64,000 bases of DNA from Botryosphaeria dothidea (GCA_011503125.2 WWBZ02000033.1:806001-870000), one strand, 5' to 3'; shown: positions 11,000 to 23,493, numbered from the stretch's first letter. Notes: a model not told the origin generated them from the letters alone. A program made the numbers and translations.

Positions 11000-12710
11000 A
11001 AGGGGGGCTGTATGCATTTTCTTATGTGGTTTGGTTGGGAGACGGGGAAGAAGGATAAAAGTGCATTTTGCATTTGGTGGTGCGTTTGGTTGGTATTTAG
11101 TTATGAGTTGAAGAGTAGAAGCATTGATCAATAAATACATGATTTGACATATCGCGTACGGAATATGTATATGTTGGCAGACTACATTCGCAACGGCCAC
11201 GGGAGAGCATTAGACCACCTGAATGTTTTGTAGCATGCTTGGGCTCTTTTCTTGGCAAGTGAGGCAGAAGCGAACGTTCAATGAACGTGTAAGAGGAGAA
11301 CGCCGCTGGAGTAAAATCTCGCCGTGTTTTGAGGTATGATTATGGAGAGAAAGGGACGTACCCGTGGTAGCACATATATATATTAACAGGAAATTGACAG
11401 CGTGGCTAGCATAACATGAGCTGAGCCCCTTCTGTTACACTTACCCCTCACGGCTCGTATGATCCGTTTTGCCCGTTTTGGTATCTGAACAGGGGTTCGA
11501 GCGGAGTGGTTGCATAATGAAAACATTGAGCCTCCACCCTGACCCTCGTTATATCGGCATTCGAAAAAACTTCCGTGGACCTGTGGTTACTGCAGCGCAT
11601 ATTTTGAACCTCGAAATGCTATTCGTAGGAGTTTGACTCTGCGTACGTTGCCACCACCCCGCGTTGTTGCGGTTGTGTAGTGCGGTACCCCGGAAAAGCA
11701 CCCCTGTTTAGTGTGGGGAAATAACCTTCACCATTCCCGAACGTCTGGGTCCAGACTTTCTCTACGATCGGGTGGCGTTTCCCGCAGCCGCCGGAGGGGG
11801 GCAGGGCTGCCTCTTGATCATCGGAAGGATTTTTAGGTGTTTGAAAGGATGTCCGAGAAGCATCAACGTTGCCGATGCATCGGCGTGTATCCCTCACTGA
11901 GCTTTTTCGGCTCGCCAATCTCGAGAGAGTTCGATGATTATTCGAGAGCATATGAGTTCACTGCCCCGGAGCCGGAGTCTTTTACAAACACCTCCAGGCC
12001 CTTTTCCTTGAAATTCGTTGTCATAGTATCCTTGAGTACTGGCAGAATGGCAGCCTTGCAGGGAGCAGATTATCCTAGCGCGGATCAAGTCTTGAGCTTA
12101 CTCAAGTCTCCTCAATTCGGAAAGACGATGTCCTGAAAGGACCGAAACGCCCGCAGGGTCTTTGCCGATTGGAGTAAATTAAACTACGCTGGGCTTAATT
12201 CAGCGCCAGATTATCGGCGTAGTCATGCATTAACTCCTTACCTCTCTATCATGCATTTACTTTCACTTTCAATACCACGTAAACAAGGCGGAACAGATGA
12301 GGCTGAACCCTGAGGGTATACTGTCGCAGCGCCTGAACTGTACGATAATACAGCGGAAACATAGGGTAAGTGAACGGTTATGATACGGGAAGATGGGATG
12401 GGGTTAATAAAGAGCTAATGTAATAGCCTGGGGAAATGAAGTCAGCGACTAGTGTGGTACTGCCCCTCTGGGTTGCCAATAGAAGAACATTAAAGCTTTG
12501 GCGTCACAACATCAGTTTTCCATACTGTGACGCAAATCCAAAGTAAAATTGGCACCCTTAAATGAATAACACTGCGCCTTTTGACCTATCCTAACATTTT
12601 TCTATCGGAAGTAAAGACAGCTTACAGCACTCCATATTGAGCCCGCTTTCACCTGGGATTCCAAAAGAAAGAGTGAATATCCATCAATCATTTCAGAGTC
12701 GTTGTTCTCG
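11000..12710. other. 1.7-kb gene-poor stretch
   Basis: This has lower GC than its neighbours. The only ATG-initiated frame of note is 11951-11619 on the minus strand (110 codons). It has no recognisable domain and I do not call it a gene. I see no tRNA or clear transposon ends. Confidence 0.45.
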
Positions 12711-14625
12711 TTAGTATCTTGGCCTCAGTACAACAGTGATGCCCTGTTGCATCACAAACCACCTGCACGAGTGAGCTTCATACGGTCCGGAAAAAGGCAA
12801 ATAAGCTTACCAGCACTTTTCAGTCCACTGTGCTTCCGGATCCACGAACTGCAAGTCGTAATGCATGAACAGAGTGGGGATAAGCTATGGTTGGTCAGTC
12901 GACTGGTAGTGTTCCGCCCCGGTCTCTCCCGACTCACCTTAGACATTTCCATCCAACTGATATCTGTTCAATGTCAGCAAATAGCGTATCTCACTTAAGC
13001 AGAAGAAACTTACTTCTGCCAATACATGTCCTGGCCCCAGATCCGAAGGCAAAGAAGAAACGGTCTTATCCCTCGTCAGCTTACCCATATCGTTACAGAG
13101 TCGCGCGGGTCGTGCTTACGCATATCGCCATTGTCTTCCTTGAGCCACCTGTCTGGCCGGAAGGCCTCCACGTCATCTCCATAGACCTCCTTGTTCCGGT
13201 GCACCACCCATGGATTTACTCCAACGATCGTCTGTGAGAAGAGTCAGTTTGCTTGTTTGGAAGCGGGTTTGGCACTGCAACTTACGCCAGCTGGCAGGAA
13301 CGTGCCATCAAACTCTGCACCACCAGGAGGGACAACACGAGGGAGGCTCATCCCTACCGCTGGATGGCAACGGAGTGCCTCATACATGACAGCCTGGAGG
13401 TACGGCATGTTGTTCGCCTCGTCCAACGTGACGGGATCACTGATCTTGCCCTGCCTGCGGAACTCATCGATCTCCTCAACGAGCTTCTGCTTGTACTCCG
13501 GGTTCTTCAGCAGGTAGTAGATGATGGCTCTGGTGGAGATGGCCGTAGTATCACTGCCGGCAAAGATGTTCGAGCTGGCCATCGAAACGAGGTCGCTGTA
13601 GTCGAAGTCGTTGGGCCGCTCCTTGTGGACGGCGAAGAGCTTGCTCAGGATGTCTTTCCTGTCGGTTCCTCTGTCCTTGCGAGCCTCGGTTTCCCGCAAA
13701 GCAAACTGGCGGAGAGAGCCGTTGCGGGCAGTGATCCCGAGGTAGTTCCCGATATACGGCTGGAGGTAGTCGTGCAGCCAGAAGATCCAGGGCACCTGGC
13801 CGAGCCAGGCGGCAGAACGCAGTGCCATCTCAATGGCTTGGAAGGAGCCGTCGTCCTCGCCAACATCCATAAAACCGAAGCGTTTGCTGAACGTGATCTC
13901 TCCGATGATGTCTGAATCGTGTGAGCTGTGCGGAATTATCGAAGCCACGAGAAGAGAATCTCACCAAAGGCAAACAGTTGGACCCACTTGCCCATATCCA
14001 TAGGCTTTCCAACTCTCTCTTTCATATTCTGCATGAATACCTTGATGGACTCGTCGACGTACTGCTCGAGATCCTTCAGGGCGTCCATGGAATACGCTCG
14101 AGCAACGAGGCGGCGGTGCTGGCCGTGAATGGCTTCATTGCGGCCGGCGAAGAGATCGAATTTCCGCCGTCCTTGCCAAACACCGTACCATCCGGACTTC
14201 TGGAACTTAGTACCGGCCCCTAGAAGAGAAAATCAGTGACCAGCAAGCATGAAATCATAAAATAACTCCAAACCTACCGTAGATCTTCTTGATGGCTGTC
14301 AAGTCAGCCACGCTCCTGTAAACCAGTCAGTCAGCACTCTGTCAAAGATGGTCATCTTGCATTACACTTCATTCGGACCGGTGCGGACGAGATTCCCGTG
14401 TTGCTTGTGGAGCTCGATGACAGATCGATGCATGTCACCATCCCAGGAGTGCTTCGTGATCCACAGCCGCGAGAGCTTAGCCCAAAAAGGACCGGGGACC
14501 TTGGCGAGGGGGGACAAAAAGAGCTGATACACGACATATGCGGTGACTGCCACGAGCGGACCCACCACGAAGACGGTGGCTTTGTGGTCGGCAGCCAGGC
14601 GGTAGACGGCATCAAGGAAAGGCAT
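12711..14625 (-). CDS. Cytochrome P450 (pisatin demethylase-like group)
   Basis: Nine exons (14625-14366, 14315-14278, 14219-13965, 13911-13286, 13231-13120, 13064-13014, 12963-12938, 12884-12811, 12762-12711) encode 497 aa. A single N-terminal membrane anchor lies at residues about 17-38 (TVFVVGPLVAVTAYVVYQLF), followed by the Pro-rich hinge KVPGPF. The I-helix oxygen-binding motif is FAGSDTT, the K-helix is EALR, and the heme loop is FFAFGSGARTCIGRS with the ligand Cys. The block RTGPNEVSVADLTAIKKIYG resembles the fungal pisatin demethylase and benzoate-type P450 groups. It would sit in the ER membrane and use NADPH-P450 reductase. It is divergent from an FAD aromatic hydroxylase, so an aromatic or phenolic substrate is likely by context. 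All key residues are present. Confidence 0.93.
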
Positions 14626-15565
14626 GTTGGCGGCTGTGCGTGAGCCAGCGCTTCCGAGGGACAGAGCAGATGGCAGCCGTTTTATCGAGCCGGACTCGCT
14701 CGAAGCTCGGGAGGCCGGTTATGGCAGAGTAAGATCTTCTGAGGGGTCTGCATGGTGTTTGGCGCCAGTGATCAACAAGCTCCCGCAGGTAGGGTTGCCA
14801 GGATTGCCGCGATTCGCTGGACTTCTCGCTGAATTCGGGGAATTGGCGGCTGCCAACGCGTGCGCCCGGATCTAAGAATCGGCCTGCAGCGAGACTGCGT
14901 GCAATGGCGTCACAGCGTGAAGAGTGCGTTTGAAAGAGCCGGCTGCTAACGAGCCAGTGGGCAGGGTGCAAACGCGCACGGCAGCAGGAGCAGCAGCACT
15001 CACCGATTGTGCGATGCAGGGGATGATGCAGCTCGATCGCTTGGGCGGATGCAGGCGGACGAATCAGGGGGTGGTGGATGTCATGGGTTGGGGAAGCTGT
15101 GGGGAATCCTGGCCCGAGCAGCCCCCAGCGTCACCGAGGTTGTCGGATTGGGCCTAGCGCCCGAGTAAGCAGTACATGCCGTTTTTCGTCCCCGGACTAC
15201 GGTCTGTTCGGCCCATCTCCCGTGAATCAAAGCCGCACTCCTCCAGGCGCCGCCGCCCCGCACACCAGCCAACGGATACGATTTTCGGGGGGTTTCCAGG
15301 CCTACTGTCCAGCACCCGATTTTTCTATCCGCGCATATCTGAGCCTCGTGCTAATTTGCCGAGTCGTCACTCGGCACCTGTACTTATCTTCAGCCCAGCT
15401 TCACCATGGAGCTCTCCTTAGTCTTCCCGCACCACTTCGCCCTCACCTCCATCTCTTATTTAATTCACAATCCGGTGCCGCGCTAAAGAAGTGCTTTCTC
15501 CACGCCCCTCCGTCCCTCCCCCAATCCTTGGCTTTCAACCGGCGTGAATCCAAACACTCCTAGCC
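14626..15565. promoter_or_regulatory. Shared divergent promoter of the P450 and monooxygenase genes
   Basis: These 940 bp separate two oxygenase genes pointing away from each other. No coding region is supported here. The head-to-head layout makes co-regulation plausible. I could not identify a specific operator with confidence. Confidence 0.5.
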
Positions 15566-17511
15566 ATGGAAAGGTACGACATCGTTATCATCGGCGCTGG
15601 TCCGGTCGGCCTGATGCTGTCCTGCCAGCTGCAACGATGGGGCTACAAAATCAAGCACATTGACAACCGCCCTGAGCCCACACCGACCGGTCGCGCCGAC
15701 GGCATCCAGCCCCGCTCGCTTGATCTCCTGCGGAATATGGGCCTCAAGCGGAAGATCATGGCACATGATCCGGCCAAAGTTTACGAGGTCGCTTTCTGGG
15801 ATCCCGCCAACAATGGTATCCGCCGCACCGGCACCTGGGCAAGTTGCCCCAAGTTCATCGACGCCCGCTATCCCTTCACCACCCTGCTGCACCAAGGTCT
15901 TATCGAGCGTGTGTTCATTGAGGACATTGAGAAGAACGGCGGCAAGGTTCAGAGGCCATGGACCATCAAGGGCTTCAGGAACGACGGCAAGGACCCGGAG
16001 TATCCTGTTGAGGTCAGCATAGCAAACGTCAACGGTGAAGAGGTGGAGACTGTGCGCGCCAAGTATCTCTTCAGCGGCGAGGGCGCGAGAAGTTTTGTCC
16101 GCGAGCAGCTGGGGGTGCAAATAAGACACAAGGATCCTATTGCACACGTTTGGGGTGTCATGGATGGTGTTGTGCAGACCGACTTCCCTGACATCAAGGT
16201 AAATTTACTCTCCAGTCACTGCACGATATGACCGGCTAATTTCAGCAGATGAAATGCACCATTCACTCAGATCACGGCTCAATCATGGTCATTCCTCGCG
16301 AAGACAACATGGTTCGCCTGTACATCCAAATCGCCTCGTCAACAGATCCGGACTGGAATCCGCGGAAGACGGCGACCGAAGAAGATGTCCAGAACCACGC
16401 CAAAAAGATCCTTGCACCCTACTACATCAAGTGGGACCGCGTAGAGTGGTACTCTGTCTACCCGATCGGACAGGGCCTGGCAGACAAGTACACGCTTGAT
16501 GAGCGGGTATTCATGGGAGGTGACTGCTGCCACACCCACAGCCCCAAGGCCGGCCAGGGCATGAACACTGCATTCCTCGATGCCGCCAATCTGGCCTGGA
16601 AGATCCACCATGTGGAATCAGGCCTTGCCAAGCGCGATATCCTCAAAACCTACGAGTCTGAACGCCGCCTCATTGCCGACAACCTCCTCAACTTCGACGC
16701 CAAATACGCCAAGCTCTTCTCCGAGCGCCTCCCCTCTGCCGGCGAGGTCGGCCTCGCAAACCAGCACGCTAAGGAGCAATCCTTTGAGGAGAACGACTTC
16801 GTCAAGACATTCAAGGAGTCTTGCGAGTTCACCTCCGGCTACGGCGTCGCCTACAACCCCAACATCTTCAACTGGTCAGCGGACCACCCCTCGCGCTCCC
16901 CCCTCTTCCTCGACAGTGCCGCCGGCACCACCAAGCTGCGCAGCGGACGCATCCTCACGCCCGCGACGGTAACCCGCGTCGTCGACGCCAACGTCGTGCA
17001 CCTCGAGCAAGAAATCCCGCTCAACGGCGCCTACCGCATCTACGTCTTCGGCGGGCAGCCGCAGCGCACGCGCAAGGCCCTCGCCGACCTCAACACCGCC
17101 CTGCGCAAGAAGAGCTCCTTCCTCTCCACCTACGCGCGCGCCGACGAGCAAACCGTGTCCTACCACGAGCGCTACAATCCACACAGCCACTTCTTCACCT
17201 TCGCCACCGTCTTCGCCGCCAAGCGCACCCAGATCGAGATTTTGGAGCTGCTGCCCGAGATCCTGGCCCGCTACAAGGACCTCGTCTACGCCGACGACGT
17301 CTGGGACCAGCGCGTCCCCGACGCCGCCGCCGCCGCGCACGCGAAGATGGGGCTGAGTGAGGAGACGGGCGGCGTTGTCGTTGTGCGGCCGGATGGCTAT
17401 GTTGGGTGCGTCGTCAAGCTGGTTGAGGGAAGCGGCACGGCGGATGCGCTGAACGAGTACTTCTCGACGTTCTTGGAGAAGAGCGTTGGAAGTGAGCGGG
17501 CACAGTTGTAG
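15566..17511 (+). CDS. FAD-dependent phenol 2-monooxygenase / hydroxybenzoate hydroxylase family
   Basis: Two exons (15566-16198 and 16249-17511) encode 631 aa. The N-terminal Rossmann motif [19 protein letters not shown] binds the ADP of [20 protein letters not shown] is a family block, and [19 protein letters not shown] is the second FAD-binding (GD) motif. The C-terminal about 180 residues correspond to the thioredoxin-fold dimerization domain of phenol hydroxylases. The length matches the phenol 2-monooxygenase and 3-hydroxybenzoate 4-monooxygenase group (about 620-660 aa). The enzyme hydroxylates a phenolic ring using NADPH and oxygen in the cytosol. Sequence alone does not tell phenol from hydroxybenzoate. 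It pairs head-to-head with a P450, which suggests a small aromatic-degradation or tailoring unit. Confidence 0.92.
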
Positions 17512-19172
17512 ATGATGGACGGAACGGCCTAAAATTCATGTTTTGATATAAATATGGTGATCCTGTCTTCTTACTTGGTCTTTTCATTTTGGCGCCTTTT
17601 TCAGCGGTAAACAGCGGCTGGGCTTGATTCCTCTTGATAGAGTTTTCCAGATTAGAAGAGGAGTGGAGAAGACCGCGGGGCCGGAAGCTGTGGAAGCTTC
17701 GGGATCGAAATAAGATGCTAATCTCAAAATACCAGGGCTCGATGAAGTGACTTCGATGAGATGCTCTCAACGTTTTGCAAAGGGCGGACCTAGAACCGTG
17801 AAATTTATGAAGTGTTCATAAAATTGGCCAGGGCTCGGAATGACGTCCGACCAGATGTCCCTTACTCTGACATGACACTCAGCTTAACGTATACATTACT
17901 CGTGAGGTCAGAAGAACGGATGCGGGTTCTCAGTAATCTTCGATAGAAAACATGCGCACGTGTATTTCCCAGGTAGAAGACACTATACACAACAGACCTT
18001 CACGCACCCGCTGCCTATAGAGTTAACGTGCCACGGAGTTCACCATTCTTAAGAAAGCACGCGGTCACAACCCCTCTCTTGCCTACACCTTCAAACGCCG
18101 CCCCATCATGATTCCAAATTCTTCTTCCATCGACAGCAAGCCCCAGCGACGTCATATTGGCGGTGGCCAAACAAACAGTGTAAATACATGCTCGTCAGTC
18201 GGACTCGTTTGCTGGGATGCCAACTTTCTCCAAGACTGTGCTGGTGGTGCTGTGCTGGGTGGTCCGATTTATCAAGTCCTCCAGCATGTCGGGCTGGCGT
18301 TGTGAGATCATGGATGCCTTTCTCTTTACTTTGGAGCGCGGGATCAAAGACATCCACATCACTTCTGGAGCGTCGTGTCCCGCCTTGCGGCGCTTTGAGG
18401 AAGCGGCGGCATTATTTCAATGTGGTGAAGAACTCCATGACTGTTTGAAGGTGGGGATTGCTGTTTTACTATATTGGATTTACAGAGGGGGGCGGTGAAC
18501 AAGTCAGATAAAGACACGTTCGTGGGGAGCGGAAGCATTCGTCCGGACGTAAGTAAGTGTACTGTCTTAATGAGTACGCTTTTCGGACGAATGCATCGAC
18601 TCCCCATAGCAACATTTGCACCCATCTTCTATGCAGTTCCTCGCTGTGATATAGACATCAACAACGTCATTGCAGTTTCAGCTGCTTCCTTCTTCCCATT
18701 CTTGGGCGCTTTGTCCCCGAATTGGGAGAGTGCCAATTTCGACAATTTACGCATCTAGTAAATCCAGCAGATGGCCAACGCAAGCACCAGAGTATATAGT
18801 ACTTTCCTACTTCATCTATGCGGCGTTGAAACCGGTAAAGCATCCTGACTACACACATGCCAATTGTTCTGACTGGAAGACTATGCACAAAGTGCAATGG
18901 CATGCGAGGCCCGGTGCAATTTGAAGATCGAAGTTTACCGAAACTTGACGAGAGATGTCGAAGTCACCATTCGACTGGGTGACATGCGACTTGTTTAGCT
19001 CTCGCAGTACGCCATTCAGCCGAGCAGAGCCAATGCTGAAAGCGTCTGTCTAGCTTGCCAGTTCGCTCTGACCGTTCGCTCGGGTTTTCCTTTTTGTCTT
19101 TTCCTAGCCAGTCTTCTTGAAACGTTCTCCAGCATCCGGGATATAAACAAATTTTGATACTTCCGGGCCCGA
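17512..19172. other. 1.66-kb intergenic stretch
   Basis: I see no supported gene. Short frames at 18108-18498 (+) and 18625-18359 (-) lack homology-like features. The region holds the second foldback element at 18523-18606. Confidence 0.45.
18523..18606. repeat. 84-bp foldback element, copy B
   Basis: The terminal inverted repeats are 23 bp with 20 matches: 18523-18545 against 18584-18606, with an exact inner 11-bp core GCATTCGTCCG and CGGACGAATGC. The ends TGGGGAG and CTCCCCA and the total length match the element at 4007-4089. The loop is about 38 nt and does not code. Confidence 0.6.
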
Positions 19173-19868
19173 TCACTCCTCTCTCCTCCTCACATTCCTG
19201 TCCTGAGTCTGAGCGTCCGACCGCATGCCGCCAACGGCATCCTGCACCAGACGCCTCAACTCCGCCTGAGCCTCCTCGCTCTGGTAGTCCTCGCGCGCGG
19301 CCAGCTCCTCGATTTTGCGCCTGAACTCCGGATCCACGACATCCTCGGGGACATCATCCGCCGACATGGTCCCCACGTTGACCTTGACGCCGTCCGGCAG
19401 CGGCGGCGGATGTGTCAGACCATCCGCGCCGTTCTGCTGCTGCTGCTGCTGCGCCGCCGCAACCGCTTCGCCATTGCTCGCGCCGGCCATCCTGCTCCTC
19501 AGGTACGCGGCAACGAGCGGGAAGTCGCCCTCGGCCTCGATCTTCTCCTCGGCGGTCTGGCCCTCGTCGTTGCGCGCGTCGACCGCGGCGCCCAGCTCCT
19601 CGAGCAGGCAGCGCGCGGCGTCGACCGACTCGGCGGCGAACAGCGGCGTCTCGGCGTCCTCGTCGCGGATGTCGGGCGAGACGGCGTACGTGCGGACGAG
19701 GGCGCGCAGCAGGTCGAGGTGGCCGTAGGAGCAGGCGGCGTGGGCGAGCGAGTAGCCGTGGGCGTCGCGGGCGCCGGCGAGCTGCGGGTGCTGGGCCAGC
19801 TGGGCCAGCACGGCGGCCGGGTCGTCGGCGGCGAGGTTGAGCAGGCGGTCGATTGTCACGGCGGCCAT
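19173..19868 (-). CDS. Ankyrin-repeat protein (YGL242C-like)
   Basis: A single exon encodes 231 aa. Two to three ankyrin repeats occupy residues about 25-115 (DAHGYSLAHAACSYGHLDLL, then DAETPLFAAESVDAARCLLE, then NDEGQTAEEKIEAEGD). A run of seven glutamines near residue 143 is followed by a Pro-rich linker. The conserved acidic C-terminal helix region is FRRKIEELAAREDYQSEEAQ. The layout resembles the short fungal ankyrin proteins related to yeast YGL242C, whose function is not defined. The protein is probably cytosolic or nuclear and acts through protein binding. The start ATG is in a good context (GCCATGG). Confidence 0.85.
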   Translation of the reverse strand: MAAVTIDRLLNLAADDPAAVLAQLAQHPQLAGARDAHGYSLAHAACSYGHLDLLRALVRTYAVSPDIRDEDAETPLFAAESVDAARCLLEELGAAVDARNDEGQTAEEKIEAEGDFPLVAAYLRSRMAGASNGEAVAAAQQQQQQNGADGLTHPPPLPDGVKVNVGTMSADDVPEDVVDPEFRRKIEELAAREDYQSEEAQAELRRLVQDAVGGMRSDAQTQDRNVRRREE

Positions 19869-20598
19869 GGTGGCGGTTGGGTTGCTGGGATCGGTAGTTG
19901 TTGTGGATGTGGCGCAGGGGAGCGACGAGAGTTGGGGATATTATGATTGCAGGAACGGTTCTTCTTGGAAGACAGGCGGAATTTTTGGTGAGGGGCCAAA
20001 ATGAGGCCCCGGGCATTGGGCGGGAGAGCTGCCGAGCCTTGGCCCGCCGATCCCGTCTGGGATGCACCCTCCACGTCTCCGCTGCCTCGCCCCGGAAAGA
20101 CGTGCGTCGGAGGCCGAACTATTGGAGGACCGGCTGCTGTGGAAGGGGAAGCTCATGAAGCTTCCTCCCGCCGCAGCCCAGCGGAGGGCGGCGGAGGCAA
20201 GGGCAGGCGCTAACGTGCCTCTGTGACGGCAGCCAAGAGTTCGCGCGTCTAAGCCTCCCTAAGTGTCGCGTGCCTTCTTCCAATGGCGGCACTGGTGTCG
20301 CGAGAGCGATCTTGTTCTGCAACGGGAGGCCGGGCCTCTTGTCTCACGGTCCTTCCGCGGTCCCTGCTCGCAACAGTCCCAAGCTTTTCCAGCACCGCGC
20401 TGGACAGCTCAGGTAAGATTAGCAGCCTGGGCGCACATGTCGACAGCTCCGTGGCTGCGCAGCAGCACTCGCATTCCACCGCTCCCTGATCATCAAACCC
20501 CGTCGCCGCCCCGTTCCTCTTCACCATCGTCGTCGTCGTCCTCTCAACATCCTATCCTCGACAACGCCTTTCTCGCCCGTTTCTGCGACACATCCAAC
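19869..20598. promoter_or_regulatory. Divergent promoter, ankyrin gene / lipid phosphatase gene
   Basis: These 730 bp lie between two genes on opposite strands. I see no coding feature. It is pyrimidine- and TCG-repeat-rich close to the lipid phosphatase start. Confidence 0.45.
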
Positions 20599-22105
20599 AT
20601 GCCTGTCAATATACAGGCGCTGGGACTGCCCGCAAAACGCCTCGTACTTTCATACATTTTCGACTGGATTGTAATCATGTGCGCACGCTCGATCCATTCC
20701 CTTCGCTTCGTTCCGATCATAAACTAACATCACCACCAGAGTCATCGCAGCTGTTGGTGCAGCATGGAATGACATTACTCCTTACCACCGACCCTTCTCG
20801 CTGCTCGACTTGTCCATCTCCTATCCTCACACCGATCCGGAGACTATTCCGACCTGGCTGATGGTTGTGGTTGGTCTGATTGCTCCCGCCGCCATCATCT
20901 TTTTCGTCTGCTTGATCTTCGTCCCGGGACCCACCGCCGACCCTTCGACTCCCAAGTCGCTGATATGGCGTCGCAAATTCTGGGAGTGGAACAGTAAGTT
21001 ACTCCGCCCCGATTACTTCCCGCTGTGCCACTTCAGCGCGTATAGCCTCGTATTCTATATTCGTCTTATACTAATACTAATTTATCTTGCTCAGCCGGGT
21101 GGATGGGCCTCGCGCTCAGCCTCGCAACTGCCTTCATGCTTACTCAAGGCATGAAGCTCATTTTCGGCAAGCCACGACCTGATCTGCTTGATCGCTGCCA
21201 ACCGGACTACGAAAATGTCCAGCGATACGCGACTGGTGGCTATGGACAGGATATCTCGCCTCGTTGGGTGCTAGTAACTTCTAAGATTTGCCAGCAAACC
21301 GACATGGATATCCTCAATGATGGCTTTAAGAGCTTCCCCAGTGGCCACGCTTCCTGTAAGTTCCTCGATGACCGCCAGCAAGAAAGAGCTCTGCCGCTGA
21401 CCACTCTCCTCTTCAGTCACCTGGTCCGGTCTTCTCTACCTCTTCCTCTTCCTCTGCTCCAAATTCTCCATCGCCATTCCCTTCCTCCCGCCGCGCCCCT
21501 ACTCCATCAACCCCGCCCACACCGCCATCGAACGCGAACGCCGCCTCTCCTTCCCCCTCCCGTTCCACCGCAGGAACCACGCCGCAAAGCCCTCCACCGA
21601 CAGCTCCCTCGACACCAACACCGAAGGCGGCCCCAACTCCCCCATCGTCCCCATCCGCAACCAAGCCGCCGCGCCGCCGACATACATCCTGGTCCTCGCC
21701 CTCGTCCCGCTCGGCGCCGCCATCTACATCACGGCGTCGCGCTTCTTCGACTTCCGCCACCACGGCTTCGACCTGATCTTCGGCTCCCTGATGGGCATCG
21801 TGTGCGCCTGGTTCTCGTTCCGCTGGTACCATCTGCCCATCCGCCAGGGCGCGGGCTGGTCCTGGGGCGCCCGCTCGCGCGACCGCGCGTGGGGCATCGG
21901 CGTCGGCGTCGGCAGCTACGTCGGGCCGGAGGGCTGGGGCAGCGCGAAGAGGAGTGATGATGGGCCCAACGCCGATTTGGAGCAGGGCGGTGTCGAGGAT
22001 GCGGGGATGGCGCAGGCGGCGAGGAGCACGAGCTTGAATGGGCCGGGGCTGGATGGCGCGAGGGATAGTGGGGTTGCGGCGGTGGAGAGGAATAATGCTG
22101 TTTGA
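20599..22105 (+). CDS. PAP2-family lipid phosphatase (DPP1/LPP1-like)
   Basis: Four exons (20599-20678, 20740-20993, 21095-21355, 21417-22105) encode 427 aa with about six membrane segments. The three PAP2 catalytic motifs are present: KLIFGKPRPDLLDRC (motif 1, K-x6-RP), SFPSGHASF (motif 2, restored across the last intron) and SRFFDFRHHGFD (motif 3, SR-x5-H-x3-D). These make the phosphohistidine-type site that removes phosphate from diacylglycerol pyrophosphate, phosphatidate and related lipids at the vacuole, ER or plasma membrane. Between motifs 2 and 3 there is an insert of about 85 residues rich in Arg, Pro and Ser. The C-terminus is a long hydrophilic tail (about 80 residues) rich in Gly and Asp. 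All catalytic residues are intact. Confidence 0.93.
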
Positions 22106-22543
22106 AGAGACGGGTTGAAGAAGGATGCTACGAAATTTTAAGGAATGGGAATTATAATGGGAAGGGGCATCAATATCAGGAGGACGGCATACTATTTCTC
22201 TCCCGATCTGGGAATTCTATGGAAATATACTTTTGGGGCTTTCTTTTGAGCCGGATTGATCGGAAGAGTCATAACTCGGGAATACTGCATTGTTTCTTTC
22301 TCGTTGGTCGTTTTTCTGTGGGTAGTTACAACGTTTTGGGACGCTGGATCATTTAATACGGCGGATGTACTATTACCAGTCGATCTGACTGCAGTTTGAG
22401 CATGGGAAAGGCAGCCGAACAGCGGGACTTAGCCAGTAACACACGGTTCTTGCATTTTCACGACTCTCGATAGCGTTCAGACCGTGAAATTGTCATTGTC
22501 TCATCAGTCCAATTATGATCGTACAGTATTCCTTCTCCGCAAA
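22106..22543. other. Convergent 3' region
   Basis: There is no gene here, only the 3' flanks of the lipid phosphatase and the CsbD-like gene. Confidence 0.5.
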
Positions 22544-22884
22544 TCACTGCTTCTTCGCACTCGCGGCGCCCTCCTTCTCCATGCCCTCGCAGCCCGTCAC
22601 CCTGCCCGCCAGCTCCTCCGCCTTGCCGTAACCGGAGCTGGCCGGGTCGCGGTTGGCCGAGGCCTGCTTCATCGTGTCGACGGCGTGCGCCTTGTCCTGC
22701 TCGCCCGACTTCTGCCACGCGTTGCTGCCGGTGACGGAGCCGATGGCGCTCTGTGTGGGAGAGGTGCGTTAGTTACTGATGGAAGTGAGGGCATGATGGA
22801 AAGTACCTCTGCGGCGCCCTTGATGTACTCGGCGTGGCTGGAAACGAGGCCGGGGGCGTTGGGGTTGCTGTTGTTGGCCGACAT
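22544..22884 (-). CDS. CsbD/Hmp1-like small protein
   Basis: Two exons (22884-22807, 22750-22544) encode 94 aa. The protein starts MSANNSNPNAPGLVSSHAEY and continues into KGAAESAIGSVTGSNAWQKS across the intron, ending in GKAEELAGRVTGCEGMEKEG. This is the pattern of the fungal mismatched-base-pair and cruciform-DNA-recognition (Hmp1) proteins, which resemble bacterial CsbD stress proteins. They are small, hydrophilic and Ala/Gly/Lys-rich. The biochemical role beyond cruciform binding reported for the Ustilago protein is not established. An in-frame ATG 16 codons upstream also exists, and I chose MSANN because family members start there. Confidence 0.8.
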
Positions 22885-23493
22885 TGCGTTGAGAGGGGCG
22901 TCTGTTTTGCTGTATGGAGAGAGGTTGTTCAAGATGATTCAATAACTGCAAGTATGTATGTCTTAGAAGTGGACGAGTCAAAACGCGTGGTGAGTACTTC
23001 CTTCTTATTATGCGCTATCTCTCATTCGTGAAGCACTGGCCGGGGCTGAACAATGACGATGACGCTGTTATGCGGCGTGCGGCGTCGTGGTACCCCGTAC
23101 CTTGCGTTGACGTCATTTCCCCTCTCCATGTCTGACCCCGTCGCACCCCAAAAGTCTAGAACCGGAAACCCGCACTTGTGAACCGAAACGAGGAACTTAG
23201 ATCTCTGATCGGCGAGACGCGCCGCGCCTTGTCTCCCGTTGCTTTTTTTCCTTGTCGGTTATTGGCGGCGCCAGGGTTACCTTTTTCTACAGCCGACCAG
23301 AATGCTTCTCGATAAATCTTGTGCACTTATCTGCGATTTGAGCACTTGTGCGGTTGCAAGTGTGCAGGGTGAACAAGTACATTTGCGTCCGGAGAATGCT
23401 GCAAAGTCCCCATGCGCAAGTCGCGCTTGCCGTTGCAACTCTTTCGAGATAGACTTTGTATCCGTCGCTGTTTTATTGATGGTGAAACGTTGG
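22885..23493. other. Intergenic region, no gene seen
   Basis: This is the promoter region of the CsbD-like gene and the 3' flank of TRM11. No supported features. Confidence 0.45.
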
